A stretch of 64,000 nt of DNA, from contig JAFMOC010000237.1 in NCBI GenBank assembly GCA_019802505.1, positions 391,772 to 455,771 of the forward strand, in the 5' to 3' direction. Below are positions 28,848 through 39,639 of the stretch, in pieces. Each line of letters begins with the position of its first letter. Position 1 is the stretch's first letter. Source of the stretch: Corydoras sp. C115 (Eukaryota; Chordata; Actinopteri; Siluriformes; Callichthyidae). The notes beneath the pieces were generated by a model. That model made no database searches, had not been told where the DNA came from, and saw only the letters and a program-made list of their open reading frames with translations. A program made the translations under genes and the position numbers.

Positions 28848-29955
28848 ATCATGACTCCTGTGTTCTGCCCCCAGGAATCAAGTCGGGCTGTTTGATCATA
28901 TCAGTCCTGTGTTATCAAACTTGCACTGGCTACCAGTTAAGTTTCGTATCGAGTACAAAATTTTATTAATAACATATAAAATTTTACATAACCAGGCTCC
29001 ACAGTATCTGAGTGAGCTGATTCAATCATACAAGCCAACACGTGAGCTCCGATCTCAAGGTGCTGGTCTACTCTTAGCTCCTAGAATAAATAAAATTACT
29101 GCTGGTGGAAGAGCGTTCTCCCACAAGGCTCCTCAACTTTGGAATAGCCTTCCAGTTACTGTTCGTGATTCTGAATCACTATTAATCTTTAAAAATAAAT
29201 TAAAAACACATTTATTTAATCTGGCGTTTAATTAATCCCCTGTAGATAAAGATGTAGATCTCAGACTTGGCTGTGTTGGGGGGTAATCTCTGATCAGTGT
29301 ATGCTGTCGTTTCACCTCTTCACCCACCTCATCATTAATGGGGGGGGGGGGGTGTGGCGCTGAAATGATGCTGTTCCGGGGCGCCATCTCAACTATGTAG
29401 AGTCTGCAGTATCTGCCTCTTTTAGTTATGCTGCTCTAGTCAGTGATGCCGGAGTCACATGCTGCACTGTGTCAATTAATTACTTATTAATTAAATGCCG
29501 TGCTTTATTATTAGCTTTAACTGCCTTCCTTGTCTGTTTCTTTTGAGGTGTGACTGGCTTCCTGGAGACCTTCATCCATGGCTCTGCTTACGAATACTGT
29601 ATGGATCCTGACAAGGCGGTCCTGCAGGACGCCCCCTAATGGACTCACATATAGTTTTCCAGTTGTTAGTTTTTCCATTTGATTAATATCTGTACATTAG
29701 TGTCCTACATTGTTGTTGCTGCCCGGCCGCTTAAGGAGGATGAGTCCCCCACTGAGTCTTGGTCCTCCCAAGGTTTCTTCCTTAAATAACAACATAAAAG
29801 GGAGTTTTTTCTTGCCACTGTCGCTTCGGCTTGCTCTTTGGGGGTTTAAAGGCTTTTCATTCTGTAAAGCTGCTTTGTGACAATGTACTGTTGTAAAAAG
29901 CGCTATATAAATAAATAACTTGAACTTAACTTGAACTTGAACTTGTAAGTCGCTT
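28848..29955 (+). mobile_element. L2/CR1-like LINE, 3' end with the reverse-transcriptase C-terminus
   Basis: 28909-29235 encodes the last about 108 residues of a non-LTR ORF2: LHWLPVKFRIEYKILLITYK, then FSHKAPQLWNSLPVTVRD and FKNKLKTHLFNLAF, a pattern common in fish L2-like elements. A 3' UTR follows, with AAGGTTTCTTCCT, TTTTTTCTTGCCACTGTC and TGTAAAGCTGCTTTGTGACA, ending in CTTGAA repeats. It is 5'-truncated, so it is a dead copy. Confidence 0.88.
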
Positions 29956-29990
29956 TGGATAAAAGCCTCTAAAACGACTAAATGTAAATA
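29944..29990 (+). mobile_element. Family B SINE tail fragment
   Basis: TAAGTCGCTTTGGATAAAAG only, joined to the LINE end. Confidence 0.5.
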
Positions 29991-30298
29991 TAAACAGCAG
30001 AGTTATGACAAAGACATGAACAGTATTTAAAAACCAGTTCACTGACCAATCATACACAACCAAACTCATTTAAATTCAGGTGAGTATTCACCCAAATCGG
30101 AAAAGCCCCATGTTCAAATGCTAGCACCTTCCATAGCCTCCTTCCAGGTAGCCATCCAGCACATCACTTCAGGCATGGCGCCACCTAGGGAGCAGGAGGC
30201 CCAGGAAGACAAACCCATATAGAAAAGCAGAACCCAGACCTGCCCAGTCATAATACCAGATGTTCAACCAGCACATGAAAACTCATATCACTTCATTA
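29990..30298. other. Unassigned intergenic sequence
   Basis: Unique-looking, no exon. CAGGCATGGCGCCACCTAGG near 30175. Confidence 0.35.
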
Positions 30299-30300
30299 CT

Positions 30301-30660
30301 CGGCGGCACGGTGGCTTAGTGGTTAGCATGTTCTCCTCTCAGCACTAGGGATTCCCGGTTCGAATCCCCATCTGGGTGGAGTTTCCATGTTCTCCCCGTG
30401 TCCGCGTAGGCTTCCTCCTTGTTCTCCAGTTTCCTCCCACAGTCCAAAAACATGGATTAAGTCAATTGAGTTCTCCAAATTGCCCCATATAAAGCGTGTC
30501 TGTGTGAGTGAGTGTGTTCCCAGTGATAGATTGGTGTCCTGTACTAGGTGTATCTGCCCAGCACCCGAAACATTCTCCCCTGGATGGGCATGGGGAACCC
30601 CCCAGCGACCCTAATATAGGATAAAGCGGAAGATAATGGATGGATGGATGGATGGATGGA
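30301..30660 (+). mobile_element. Mermaid-like SINE
   Basis: Full length with a long GGAT tail, followed by a CT tract. Confidence 0.92.
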
Positions 30661-30900
30661 CTTCATTACTCCTCTCTCTCTCTCTCTCTCTCTCACCCTC
30701 TACATTGGCTCCCTGTAGCTGCTGCATTCAGTACAAGACACTGACTCTGATCTACAGGAAAACCACTGGATCTGCCCCCTCTTACCCATCTAAGACATCC
30801 TTGGGCCACAGAGCGACACCATTCCAGCACAATTGTAGTTTAATTAATATTTAAATACAGTGTCGGGAGAAATCCTGGCTCCGGTTCTTGTTCATGCCCA
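30661..30900. other. CT tract and LINE-like remnant
   Basis: (CT)n at 30672-30697, then ACATTGGCTCCCTGTAGCTG and AAGACACTGACTCTGATCTA, the style of a diverged fish LINE C-terminal region. Confidence 0.4.
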
Positions 30901-30904
30901 CCCC

Positions 30905-31316
30905 GTGTTACACATGGCCACATGGACACGGGGAGAACATGGAAACTCCACCCAGATTAGGGACCCAGAATCCCTATCGCTGAGAGGCGAAACTGCTAAC
31001 CACTAAGCCACCGCACAACCCTTGTAGTTTAATTCCCTCCATCCATTATCTTCTGCTTCATCCTCTACTAGGGTCGTGGGGGGGTTCCCCATGCCCATCC
31101 AGGGGAGAATGTCTCGGGCGCTGGGGAGATACACCCAGGACAGGACACCAATCTATCGCTGGGCATACACTCACTCACACAAACACACTCTATATGGGGC
31201 AATTTGGAGAATTCAATTGACCTTGATCCATGTTTTAGGACTGTGGGAGGAAAACGGAGAACCAGGAGGAAACACGCTAACGGAGAACAAGCTAACCTCT
31301 AAGCCACTTTGCCACC
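30905..31316 (-). mobile_element. Mermaid-like SINE head fragment and a second copy
   Basis: Head piece 30905-31018. Nearly full copy 31035-31316 whose head is partly deleted. Confidence 0.8.
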
Positions 31317-31319
31317 CTT

Positions 31320-31654
31320 GTAGTTTAATTGTATATTTAAATGCGATGTGCCTCATTTGCCCTCACCCCTCGTTACGACCTCACAGTACTATATGTACTT
31401 TGAACACATAACTATGGTCATCAGTGGCTGATGATTAGCTCTGCGTTTGTCCTCCCGTTACAGAAACATTTCCAAACTGTAACACTGTAGACCCAAGTTC
31501 ACGTCCCAGTGTCCTGCAGCCGTTTTCTGTTAATTAATAACCTCTTTTTAAATAAAGATGTCCAGATGGACGTTGCACTGTGATATGGAGAGGTCAGAGC
31601 TACAGTCGGGAGCCTGTCGGGCTGCAGAGATCAGAAATCAGATGAGCAGGAGTG
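31320..31654 (+). promoter_or_regulatory. etnk2: Region upstream of etnk2 start
   Basis: Repeat-free sequence before the first ATG. It probably contains the etnk2 5' UTR and promoter. No TATA box, and AAATAAAGATG at 31552 is not in a promoter-like position. Assignment is by position only. Confidence 0.35.
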
Positions 31655-31795
31655 ATGGAACCTGCACAGAGAGACGAGAGGGATGAGTGCGTCCACCTCA
31701 GCGTGTGTTTGGACGAACAGTCGCCTCGCGGTGGCATCATCCAGCTCCTGAAAACCATCCGACCTCAGTGGAGAGCCGAAGATGTTCAACTACAG
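31655..31795 (+). CDS. etnk2: etnk2 exon 1
   Basis: 47 codons from ATG 31655 (MEPAQRDERDECVHLSV). The start was chosen because it is in frame with the conserved IRPQWRAEDVQLQ that ends the exon; the ATG at 31642 is out of frame and stops quickly. The donor is CAG|GCAAGT, the consensus form of a GC-AG intron. Confidence 0.8.
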
Positions 31796-33853
31796 GCAAG
31801 TCAGAGGTCTGGGATTTACCTGCTCCGAAATTCTAACACTGAACCAAGGTCAGCGGAGGTCAGAGGTCTGACACGTGGACAGGGTTCATTTCACTCCGAT
31901 GATCCTGATCAGGGTCACGGGAGACGTCTTAGTCACAGGACTAGTTGGAGTTAGTAGAGTTAGTTAGGTTAAAGGAGGGAAACCAGCTTTGATTACCAGG
32001 TCAGGCACAGGGCACATACACTTTTGGGGTATTTTTATATAACCAGTTTACATTGCGGGCGGCACAGTGGCTTAGTGCTTAGTATGTTCTCCTCTCAGCA
32101 CTAGGTATTCCCGGTTCAAATCCCAATCTGGGTGGAGTTTCCATGTTCTCCCCGTGTCCGCGTGGGTTTCCTCCAGGTTCTCTGGTTTCCTCCCACAGTC
32201 CAAAAACATGGATTTAAGGTGAATAGGTGGCTCTAACTTGTCCCGATACTCTAGCCAAGTCTTTAATGCGAGTTCATCACTGTGGCGGCCCCTGAATAAT
32301 GAAAATACAAACGCCAAAGGAAGAAGAAAAATCTAGTCTAGTCTAGTCTAATCTACTATACTCAACTCTAATCTAGTCTAATATAGTCTAATCTACTCTA
32401 CTCTAATCTAGTCTAGTCTAATCTAATTTAATCTAATATAATATATCATTCATTCATTCATTATCTCCCGCTTTATCCTCTATTAGGGTCGCGGTGGGGT
32501 TCCCCATGCCCATCCAGGGGAGAACATCTCGGGCGCTGGGCAGATAGACCCAGGACAGGGCGCCAATCCATCGCTGGGCACACACTCACTCAGACAGGCA
32601 CACTCTATATGGGGCAATTTTGAGAATTCAATTAACTTAATCCATGTTTTTGGACTGTGGGAGGAAACCGGAGAACCCGGAGGAAACCCACGCAGACACG
32701 GGGAGAACATGGAAACTCCACCCAGATGGGGATTCGAACCGGGAATCCCTAGCGCTGAGAGGCGAACGTGCTAACCACTAAGCCACCGTGCCGCCCTTAA
32801 TATAATATAATATAATATAATATAATATAATATAATATAATATAATATAATATAATATAATATAATATAATATAATATAATATAATATAATATAATATAA
32901 TATAATATAATATAATATAATATAATATAATATAATATAATATAGTCTATTCTAGACTACTTTAATTTATTCTACTCTAATCTAATCTAGTCTATTCTAG
33001 ACTAATTTAATCTACTCTAATCTAATCTGTCTAGTCTAATCTATTCTAATATAATTTAATCTAATCTAATCCAATCTAATGTAGTCTAATCTAATCTAGT
33101 CTAATCTAATTTAATCTAGTCTAGTCTAATCTAATCTACAGTAGTCTAATCTACTCTAGTCTAGTCTAATATAATCTAATTTAATCTTCTATAGTCTAGT
33201 CTAATCTAGTCTAGTCTAATTTTATCTAATTTAATCTTCTCTAGTCTAATCTAATCAAAACTAGTCTAGTCTAATCTAATCTAATCTAATCTAATCTAAT
33301 CTAATCTAATCTAATCTAATCTAATCTAATCTAATCTAATCTAATCTAATCTAATTAGGTGTTCACAGAAGGCATCACCAACAAGCTGGTGGGCTGCTCG
33401 GTGAGCTCGGAGACCAGCATGGTGTTGGTCAGGGTGTACGGACGGATGACTGAGTTGTTCGTGGACCGTGAGAAGGAGATGGAGATGATGAAGCTCCTGC
33501 ACTCCCACGGCGTCGGGCCTCAGCTGTACTGCAGCTTCCAGAACGGGATCTGCTACGAATTCGTAAAGGGCGTCGTGCTGGATGACGTCATGGTCCGAGA
33601 GCCTGCAGTCTACAGGTCCGTGTGTGAAATGCTTTTAAAGCGTCAGGTAAAAGTCCAAAAGAGTGTTTCTAGGGACTGGTAGGTAAAAGGTTACCATAGC
33701 AACACATAGTGTGAGCTTAGTGGGAAATGTTTTTACATTAAAACTAAGATTATCTTCTGCTTTTATCCTCTACTAGGTTTGGGGAGGGGTAGGGGGCGCT
33801 GGGCAGATACACCCAGGACAGGGCGCTGATCTATCACTGGGTACACTCACACA

Positions 33854-33917
<64 letters not shown>

Positions 33918-34185
33918 ATGGGGCAATATGGATAATTCGATTGATCTTGATCCATGTTTTTGGACTGTGGGAGGAAACCGGAGAACCCGGAGGAAACCCA
34001 CATGGACACGGGGAGAACATGGAAACTCCACCCAGATTAGGGATTCGATTTATCAGTAGAAAACAAAATTAATTAATTACCACTAATTAGTTTCAGCTTA
34101 ATCAGATAACATGAAGTGGGTGAAATAGCATATGCAAACATTGAACAGACAAACAGACAAACAGATGAAGCTAATATAGATGTGC

Positions 34186-34221
<36 letters not shown>

Positions 34222-36379
34222 GGCAGCATGGTGGTTTAGTGGTTAGCATGTTCTCCTCTCAGTGCTAGGGATTCCCGGTTTGATTCCAAATTTGGGTGGA
34301 GTTTCTATGTTCTCCCCGTGTCCGCGTGGGTTTCCTCCGGGTTCTCCAGTTTCCTCCCACAGTCCAAAAACATGAATCAAGGTTAATTGAATTCTCCAAA
34401 TTGCCCCATATAAAGATGTGTCTGTGTGAGTGAGTGTGTGCCCAGTGATAGATTGGTGTCCTGTCCTGGGTGTATCTGCCCAGCGCCCGAAACTTTCTCC
34501 CCTGGATGGGCATGGGGAACCCCCCCACGACCCTAGTAGAGGATAAAGCAGAAGATTATGGATGGATGGATAGTAATAATAATAATAATAAACTCTAAAT
34601 AATAAATACTGTATCTTAGGGGCGGCACGGTGGCTTAGTGGTTTAGCATGTTCGCCTCTCAGCGCTAGGGATTCCCGGTTCGAATCCCAATCTGGGTGGA
34701 GTTTCCATGTTCTCCCCGTGTCCGCGTGGATTTCCTCCGGGTTCTCCGGTTTCCTCCCACAGTCCAAAAACATGGATCAGGTCAATTGAGTTCTCCAAAT
34801 TCCCCCCTATAGAGTGTGTCTGTGTGAGTGAGTGAGTGTGTGCCCAGTGATGGATTGGCACCCTGTCCTGGGTGTATCTGCCCAGCGCCCGAAACGATCT
34901 CCACTGGACGTGCATGGGGAACCCCCCCGCGACCCTAATATAGGATAAAGCGTAAGATAATGAATGAATGAATAATAAATATTTTTTGCTTTATCCTCTG
35001 CTAGGATCTCTGGGGGGGTTCCTCATGCATACAGACAAACAGATGACACTAATATATTGGTGATAATAATATATATATACGACCACATGCTGAACCACAT
35101 AAACCACAGGAAATTAATTTATTTCTCTGTAACTGCAAAATGTAGATTAATTTTAAAGGTTGTAGGTGTTTAAAGGTTATACTTACAGAACTTACAGTGA
35201 GGATGTCTATTAACAGGCTTGTTGCTGCAGAAATGGGAAAGATTCACTCAATTAAGCCAAAGTCCAGTCTAAGTGTGGAACCGGTTCTGTGGTCCAAACT
35301 CAACAACTATTTGAGATTACTGCAGAGCAGCGAGAGGCATGAAGCAGCTCCCACAGAAAGGTACCACAAAGACACACCTCTGCAGAGTTCACTCCTCTAC
35401 TAGGGTCGGGGCGGAGGAGGGTCCTCATGCCCATCCAGAGGAGAACGTTTCTGGCACTGGGCAGATACACCAAGGACATGGCTGCTGAAACAATATTAAA
35501 GGTGTAAGACATGAGCTTGATGGTGTGTATGCCTCTTGCAGGCCTGCTGAGATTCCCAGCCTGGACACGCTATTAAAGGAGGTGGAGGACCTGAAGAGAC
35601 ATTTGAAGATGGTTAACTCTCCGATTGTGCTCTGTCACAACGACTTACTGATCAAAAACATCATCCACAACTCGGATGAAGGTGCGAGCCATCACGCTTC
35701 ATCAATGTGGCAATGTGTTCTGTTATATCAGAAAACTACACTGATACCCTTCCATATGTACATACGTAAGAAGTACATCCATCCATTATCTTCTGCTTTA
35801 TCCTCTATTAGGGTCGCGGGGGGGTTTCCCCAATGCCCATCCAGGGGAGAACGTTTCTGTGACTGGGCAGATACACCCAGGACAGGACACCTCTATCTAT
35901 CACTGGCACACTCACTCACACAGACACACACTCTATATGGGACAATTTGGAGAACTCAAATGACCTTGATGGAGGAAACCGAAGATCCCGGAGGGGCTTT
36001 TTATATTTATATATATCCATCCATCCATTATCTTCCGCTTTATCCTATACTAGGGCCGCGGGGGGGTTCCCCATGCCCATCCAGGGGAGAACGTTTCGGG
36101 CGCTAGGGCAGATACACCCAGGACTGGGCGCCAATCTATCACTGGGCACACAGACACGCACACTCTATATGGGGCAATTTGGAGAACTCAATTGACTTGA
36201 TACATATTTTAGGACTGTGGGAGGAAACCTGAGAACCTGGAGGTAACCCATGCGGACACAGGGAGAACATGGAAACTCCACCCAGATGGGGATTCGAACC
36301 AGGAATCCCCAGCACAGCACTGAGAGGAGAACATGCTAACCACTAAGCCACCGTGCTGCCCTATATATGTATAAAGAAG

Positions 36380-36456
<77 letters not shown>

Positions 36457-38564
36457 GATATAGATATAGATATAGATATAGAAATAAATGATCTGAACTT
36501 GAACTTCATGTCCATCCAGGGGAGAACGTTTTGGGCGCTGGGCAGATCTATCACTAAATTACCCCATATAGTGTGTGTTTGTGTGTGTGTGTCTGTAGAC
36601 CATTCACTTTACATTGAATCCATGTCTTTGGACTGTGGGAGGAAGCTGGAGAACCCGGAGGAACATTTCTGGTTAGTTTAAAGGAAATCTAATTGTCCCT
36701 CTTTTTATAGGTGTGGTAAAATTCATCGATTATGAATATGCTGATTTTAATTACCAAGCCTACGACATCGGGAACCATTTCAACGAGTTTGCAGGTAATT
36801 ATTGGATGCTTCGCTGATGTTCCTGCTTCCTGTCAGCAGTTGTGTTATGGTATCTGTATCTACACAGGTGTGAATGATGTGGACTATAGTTTATACCCAA
36901 GTCGCGAGTTACAGCTGGATTGGTTAAGCGAGTACCTGCAGAGTTTAAGGTCCAGCAGGGGCCTCGCCTCCTCCGTCACCAAACGCGAGGTGCAGAAACT
37001 CTACGTCCAAGTCTGCAAGTTCTCACTGGTGAGCAGCTGAATGTTCATCCATTCATTATCTTCCGCTTTATCCTATATTAGGGTCGGGGGGGGGGGGGGG
37101 GGGGGTTCCTCATGCCCATCCAGGGGAGAACGTCTCGGGCGCTGGGCAGATACACCCAGGACAGGATGCCAATCTATCACTGGGCACACACTCACAAACA
37201 CAAACACACTCTATATGGGGCAATTTGGAGAATTCAATTGACCTTAATCCATGTTTTTGGACTGTGGGAGGAAACCGGAGAACCTGGAGGAAACCCACGC
37301 GGACACGGGGAGAACATGGACACTCCACCCAGATTGGGATTCCAACCGGGAATCCCTAGTGCTGAGAGGAGAACATGCTAACCACTAAGCCACCGTGCCG
37401 CCCTAGCTGAATGTTCATATGACAGGACATGTTGTGAAAGTGCCTGTTTCACGAGGGCAGTGATGTTTTTGTGTGTATTTTTGTACGTCTGTGTGTACGC
37501 GTGTAAGGCCGGTCATCTGTCCTGGGGTCTGTGGGCTCTGTTACAGGCCAGATATTCTAATATTAACTTCAACTTCTTACGGTAAGCAGCCTTTATTATC
37601 ATACTGAACAGTCCTGAGTTCGGATGTGATGGGACCACTGATCTGAATTCACATTTATTTCACTTTGTAGAGTGAAAACAAAATCATAACAAACTAAATA
37701 TTTAAAAATTATATTTTAAAACCACCCCTATATTGTGTAATGACATTATCCTAAATTAATTCTGCTTGTGAAGTATAGAATTTAGTAGAAAATGGGCAAT
37801 TTATTTTTGGAAAACAAAATTAATGAAATTAACACTAATTAGTTAATTATTATTATCTTTCTTATTGATTCATGCGTTGTCAATGAACAATTGTGCAAAG
37901 TTTCATCTTAATCGGATAACGGGAAGTGGGTGAAATAGAATTTGCAAACTTTTCACCAGACACACAGACACACAGATGATAGGGGTGCTAATAATAATAA
38001 TAATAATAATATAATAATAATAATAATAATTATCCATCCATTATCTTCCGCTTTATCCTCTACTAGGATCTCGGGAAGGGGGTGGGGGGGGGCATCCAGG
38101 GAGAACGTCTCGGGCGCTGGGCAGATACACCCAGGACAGGACGCCAATCTATCACTGGGCACACACTCACTCACACATACACACTCTATATGGGGCAATT
38201 TGGAGAATTCTATTGACTTGATCCACGTTATTGGACAGTGGGAAGAAACCGGAGAACCCCGGAGGAAACCCACATGGACAAAGGGAGAACATGGAAACTC
38301 CACCCAGATTGGGATTCGAACCGGGAATCCCCAGCGCTGAGAGGAGAACATGCTAACCACTAAGCCACTCCGCCGCCCAAAAATAACACAATAATAATAA
38401 TAATAATAATAATAAAAACATTAATCCAATCATATAAAAGGGTTTTTGTGTGTTTAATTTATTAAGTCGTGAGTTTTTTCTTGTTTCGTAGGTATGCAGC
38501 TGCTCGGTTCAGTTACTACTTTGTGAAGAAGCAGGAGTATTATACACTGGATTTACCTCTATAA
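31655..38564 (+). CDS. etnk2: Ethanolamine kinase, ETNK2-like, complete, 8 exons
   Basis: Cytosolic kinase that phosphorylates ethanolamine with ATP, the first step of the CDP-ethanolamine (Kennedy) route. Exons: 31655-31795, 33359-33615, 35217-35360, 35542-35681, 36711-36794, 36868-37028, 37508-37581 and 38492-38564. Phases agree throughout and the total is 1074 bases, 357 residues, in the usual ETNK size range. Visible motifs: EGITNKL (nucleotide-binding loop region), the catalytic HNDLLIKNI (Brenner-like HxDxxxxN), and the choline-kinase motif IDYEYADFNYQAYDIGNHFN with the metal-binding aspartate. Features such as FQNG, REP, REVQxLYVQV and FLRYA are closer to human ETNK2 than to ETNK1. The C-terminal AGHLSWGLWALL is more diverged than usual (ASHFFW in both human proteins). 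The gene converges on insc. Confidence 0.9.
32057..32250 (+). mobile_element. Mermaid-like SINE, 5' half
   Basis: Head to TGGATTTAAGGTGAATAGG. Confidence 0.82.
32330..33358. repeat. (CTAAT/CTAGT)n satellite with a (TATAA)n core
   Basis: About 1 kb of five-base repeats, interrupted by a SINE (32448-32796) and a pure TATAA array (32798-32945). It ends in a near-perfect CTAAT array (33266-33355) that forms the acceptor of etnk2 exon 2. Confidence 0.92.
32448..32796 (-). mobile_element. Mermaid-like SINE, TCATT-tail subfamily
   Basis: Full length. AGATAGACCCAGG and GAGGCGAACGTGC diagnostic bases. Confidence 0.92.
33359..33615 (+). CDS. etnk2: etnk2 exon 2
   Basis: 257 bases, phase 0 to 2: VFTEGITNKLVGC through REPAVYR. 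It holds the glycine-containing ATP-loop region and the PQLYCSFQNGICYEF block. The acceptor AG is formed at the very edge of a 1-kb CTAAT-type repeat. Confidence 0.93.
33745..34050 (-). mobile_element. Mermaid-like SINE with internal (CA)n
   Basis: The CACACTCACTCACACAGACA region is expanded into about 60 bases of CA. The head is missing. Confidence 0.82.
34055..34222 (+). mobile_element. (TAA)n-tailed dispersed repeat
   Basis: AAACAAAATTAATTAATTAC, AAGTGGGTGAAATAGCATAT, a CAGACAAACAGA run, GTGCTAATAATAATAA tail. It shares this order with 37785-38033. Confidence 0.6.
34221..34571 (+). mobile_element. Mermaid-like SINE
   Basis: Full length between two TAA tracts. Confidence 0.92.
34619..34975 (+). 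mobile_element. Mermaid-like SINE, GAATGA tail
   Basis: Full length, close to the family consensus. Confidence 0.92.
35025..35080 (+). mobile_element. (TAA)n-tailed repeat, tail fragment
   Basis: CAGACAAACAGATGACACTAATATATTGG only. Confidence 0.45.
35217..35360 (+). CDS. etnk2: etnk2 exon 3
   Basis: 144 bases, phase 2 to 2. LVAAEMGKIHSI matches the ETNK helix LIALEMAKIHTI, and LWSKLNNYLRLL follows. Donor AAAG|GTACCA. Confidence 0.9.
35395..35490 (-). mobile_element. Mermaid-like SINE fragment
   Basis: CTCTACTAGGGTCGGGG to CACCAAGGACATGG, in the short intron between etnk2 exons 3 and 4. Confidence 0.75.
35542..35681 (+). CDS. etnk2: etnk2 exon 4, catalytic loop
   Basis: 140 bases, phase 2 to 1. 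Carries SPIVLCHNDLLIKNIIHN, the catalytic loop with Asp and Asn in place. Donor GAAG|GTGCGA. Confidence 0.93.
35776..36361 (-). mobile_element. Two Mermaid-like SINEs in tandem
   Basis: A shortened copy (35776-35995) and a full copy (36016-36361) in etnk2 intron 4. Confidence 0.88.
36386..36482. repeat. (TA)n and (TAGA)n microsatellite
   Basis: TA run followed by ATAGAT units, in etnk2 intron 4. Confidence 0.95.
36500..36670. mobile_element. Mermaid-like SINE scraps
   Basis: Short pieces in mixed order (CATCCAGGGGAGAACG, TTTGGACTGTGGGAGGAAG). Confidence 0.6.
36711..36794 (+). CDS. etnk2: etnk2 exon 5, choline-kinase motif
   Basis: 84 bases, phase 1 to 1. Encodes FIDYEYADFNYQAYDIGNHF, the family signature with the magnesium-binding Asp. 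Acceptor TTTTTATAG. Confidence 0.94.
36868..37028 (+). CDS. etnk2: etnk2 exon 6
   Basis: 161 bases, phase 1 to 0. GVNDVDYSLYPSRELQLDWL and then KREVQKLYVQVCKFSL, close to ETNK2. Only 73 bases of intron separate it from exon 5. Confidence 0.92.
37046..37404 (-). mobile_element. Mermaid-like SINE
   Basis: Full length, with an 18-base G run. It starts within 20 bases of the etnk2 exon 6 donor. Confidence 0.92.
37508..37581 (+). CDS. etnk2: etnk2 exon 7
   Basis: 74 bases, phase 0 to 2: AGHLSWGLWALLQARYSNI and NFNFLR. The acceptor context GTGTAAG is weak. Confidence 0.85.
37785..38033 (+). mobile_element. (TAA)n-tailed dispersed repeat
   Basis: Longer copy, with TTTCATCTTAATCGGATAAC and GAAGTGGGTGAAATAGAATT and a TAA tail of about 45 bases. 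Confidence 0.6.
38033..38378 (-). mobile_element. Mermaid-like SINE
   Basis: Full length, set inside a TAA tract. Confidence 0.9.
38492..38564 (+). CDS. etnk2: etnk2 exon 8 and stop
   Basis: 73 bases: YAAARFSYYFVKKQEYYTL and a TAA stop. The YAxxRFxxYF pattern matches the ETNK C-terminus. A possible AATAAA lies at 39195. Confidence 0.9.
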
Positions 38565-38617
38565 ATCTTTTTTATTTGTTTTCTTTAATGTGAGTGATTT
38601 GTTAATATTAATGTAGA

Positions 38618-38700
38618 ACAGTGGTTCTCAAACTGTGGTACTCTTACCACTGGTGGTACCCAAAGTAACACCAGATAATGGTATGGATATACCGTACATT
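38618..38700 (+). mobile_element. hAT-like terminal fragment
   Basis: CAGTGGTTCTCAAACTGTGG is typical of hAT and MITE ends. ACACCAGATAATGGTAT follows. Confidence 0.45.
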
Positions 38701-38799
38701 ATTTTCCTGATGTGTTTTATAAACTGCATTCTGTAATTTGGACACTGACACTAGTTGGCAATATTTGATTGCGAATCCGGAAACCTTTTACTCAGCGAT

Positions 38800-39160
38800 C
38801 ATTGTTCATTTTAAAATTGGACTTGCAGTCCTGCAGGACACCCTCAATGGACTTATATAGTTTTCAATTGTTAAATACGGGTTACATGATCTCCACACAA
38901 TCTGTACATGGCTGTCCTACACTGTTGATGCTGCCCCCCCCCTCTCAAGGAGGATGAGTCCCCCACTGAGTCTTGGTCCTCACAATGTTTCTTCCTTAAA
39001 ATATCAACATAACAGGGAGTTTTTTCTTGCCACTGTCTCTTCATCTTGCTCTTTGAGGGTTTAAAGGCTTATAACTCTGTAAAGCTGATTTGTAACAATG
39101 TACTATTGTAAAAAGTGCTGTAGAAATTAATTACTTCAACTTGAATTATTTAAAAACCGG
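38800..39160 (+). mobile_element. LINE 3' UTR fragment
   Basis: GACTTGCAGTCCTGCAGGAC, GAGTCCCCCACTGAGTCTTG and TGTAAAGCTGATTTGTAACA, ending in CTTGAATT. It lies just after etnk2 exon 8. Confidence 0.8.
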
Positions 39161-39239
39161 ACGACTACGTCACGGAATTCCGATTTTACTTTCAATAAAC
39201 GCATTCAACCAACAAACCAACAAAGCACTCAAGGTTGTG

Positions 39240-39570
39240 TATTCATTTATTATCTTCTGCGCAATCCTCTACTAGGGTTGCGGGGGGTGGGGGGTGGGGG
39301 GGGGTTCAGAACGTCTCAGGTGTTGAGCAGATACACCCAGGACAGAGTGGTAAACTATTGCTGGGCACACTCACAGACACACTCCATATGGGGCAATTTG
39401 GAGCATTCAACTTTACCTGCAATCCCTGTTTTTGGACTGTGGAAGAAAACTAGAGAACCCAGAGGAAACCCATGCAGACACAGGGAGAACATGGAAACCT
39501 CTCCCAGACTGGGATTCGAACCTGGATCCCCAGCGCTGAGAGGAGAACATGCTAACCACAAAGCCAATAA
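39240..39570 (-). mobile_element. Mermaid-like SINE, diverged
   Basis: CTCTACTAGGGTTGCGGGGG to AACCACAAAGCC. The CATCCAGGGG piece is missing. Confidence 0.85.
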
Positions 39571-39639
39571 TCCAGGTAATCCAGCAAATAACCAACACAA
39601 ATCCATGTAACCCACAAGGATTGCGATTACAGATGAGGA

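Noticed and set aside
30301..30380. SINE heads as tRNA genes
   Set aside because: A and B boxes are present, but the sequence does not fold into a plausible cloverleaf acceptor stem and always continues into the SINE body.
34243..34915. 176-codon and similar frames with HVFGLWEETGEPGGNPRGHG
   Set aside because: These recur wherever the SINE occurs and are translations of its body, not genes.
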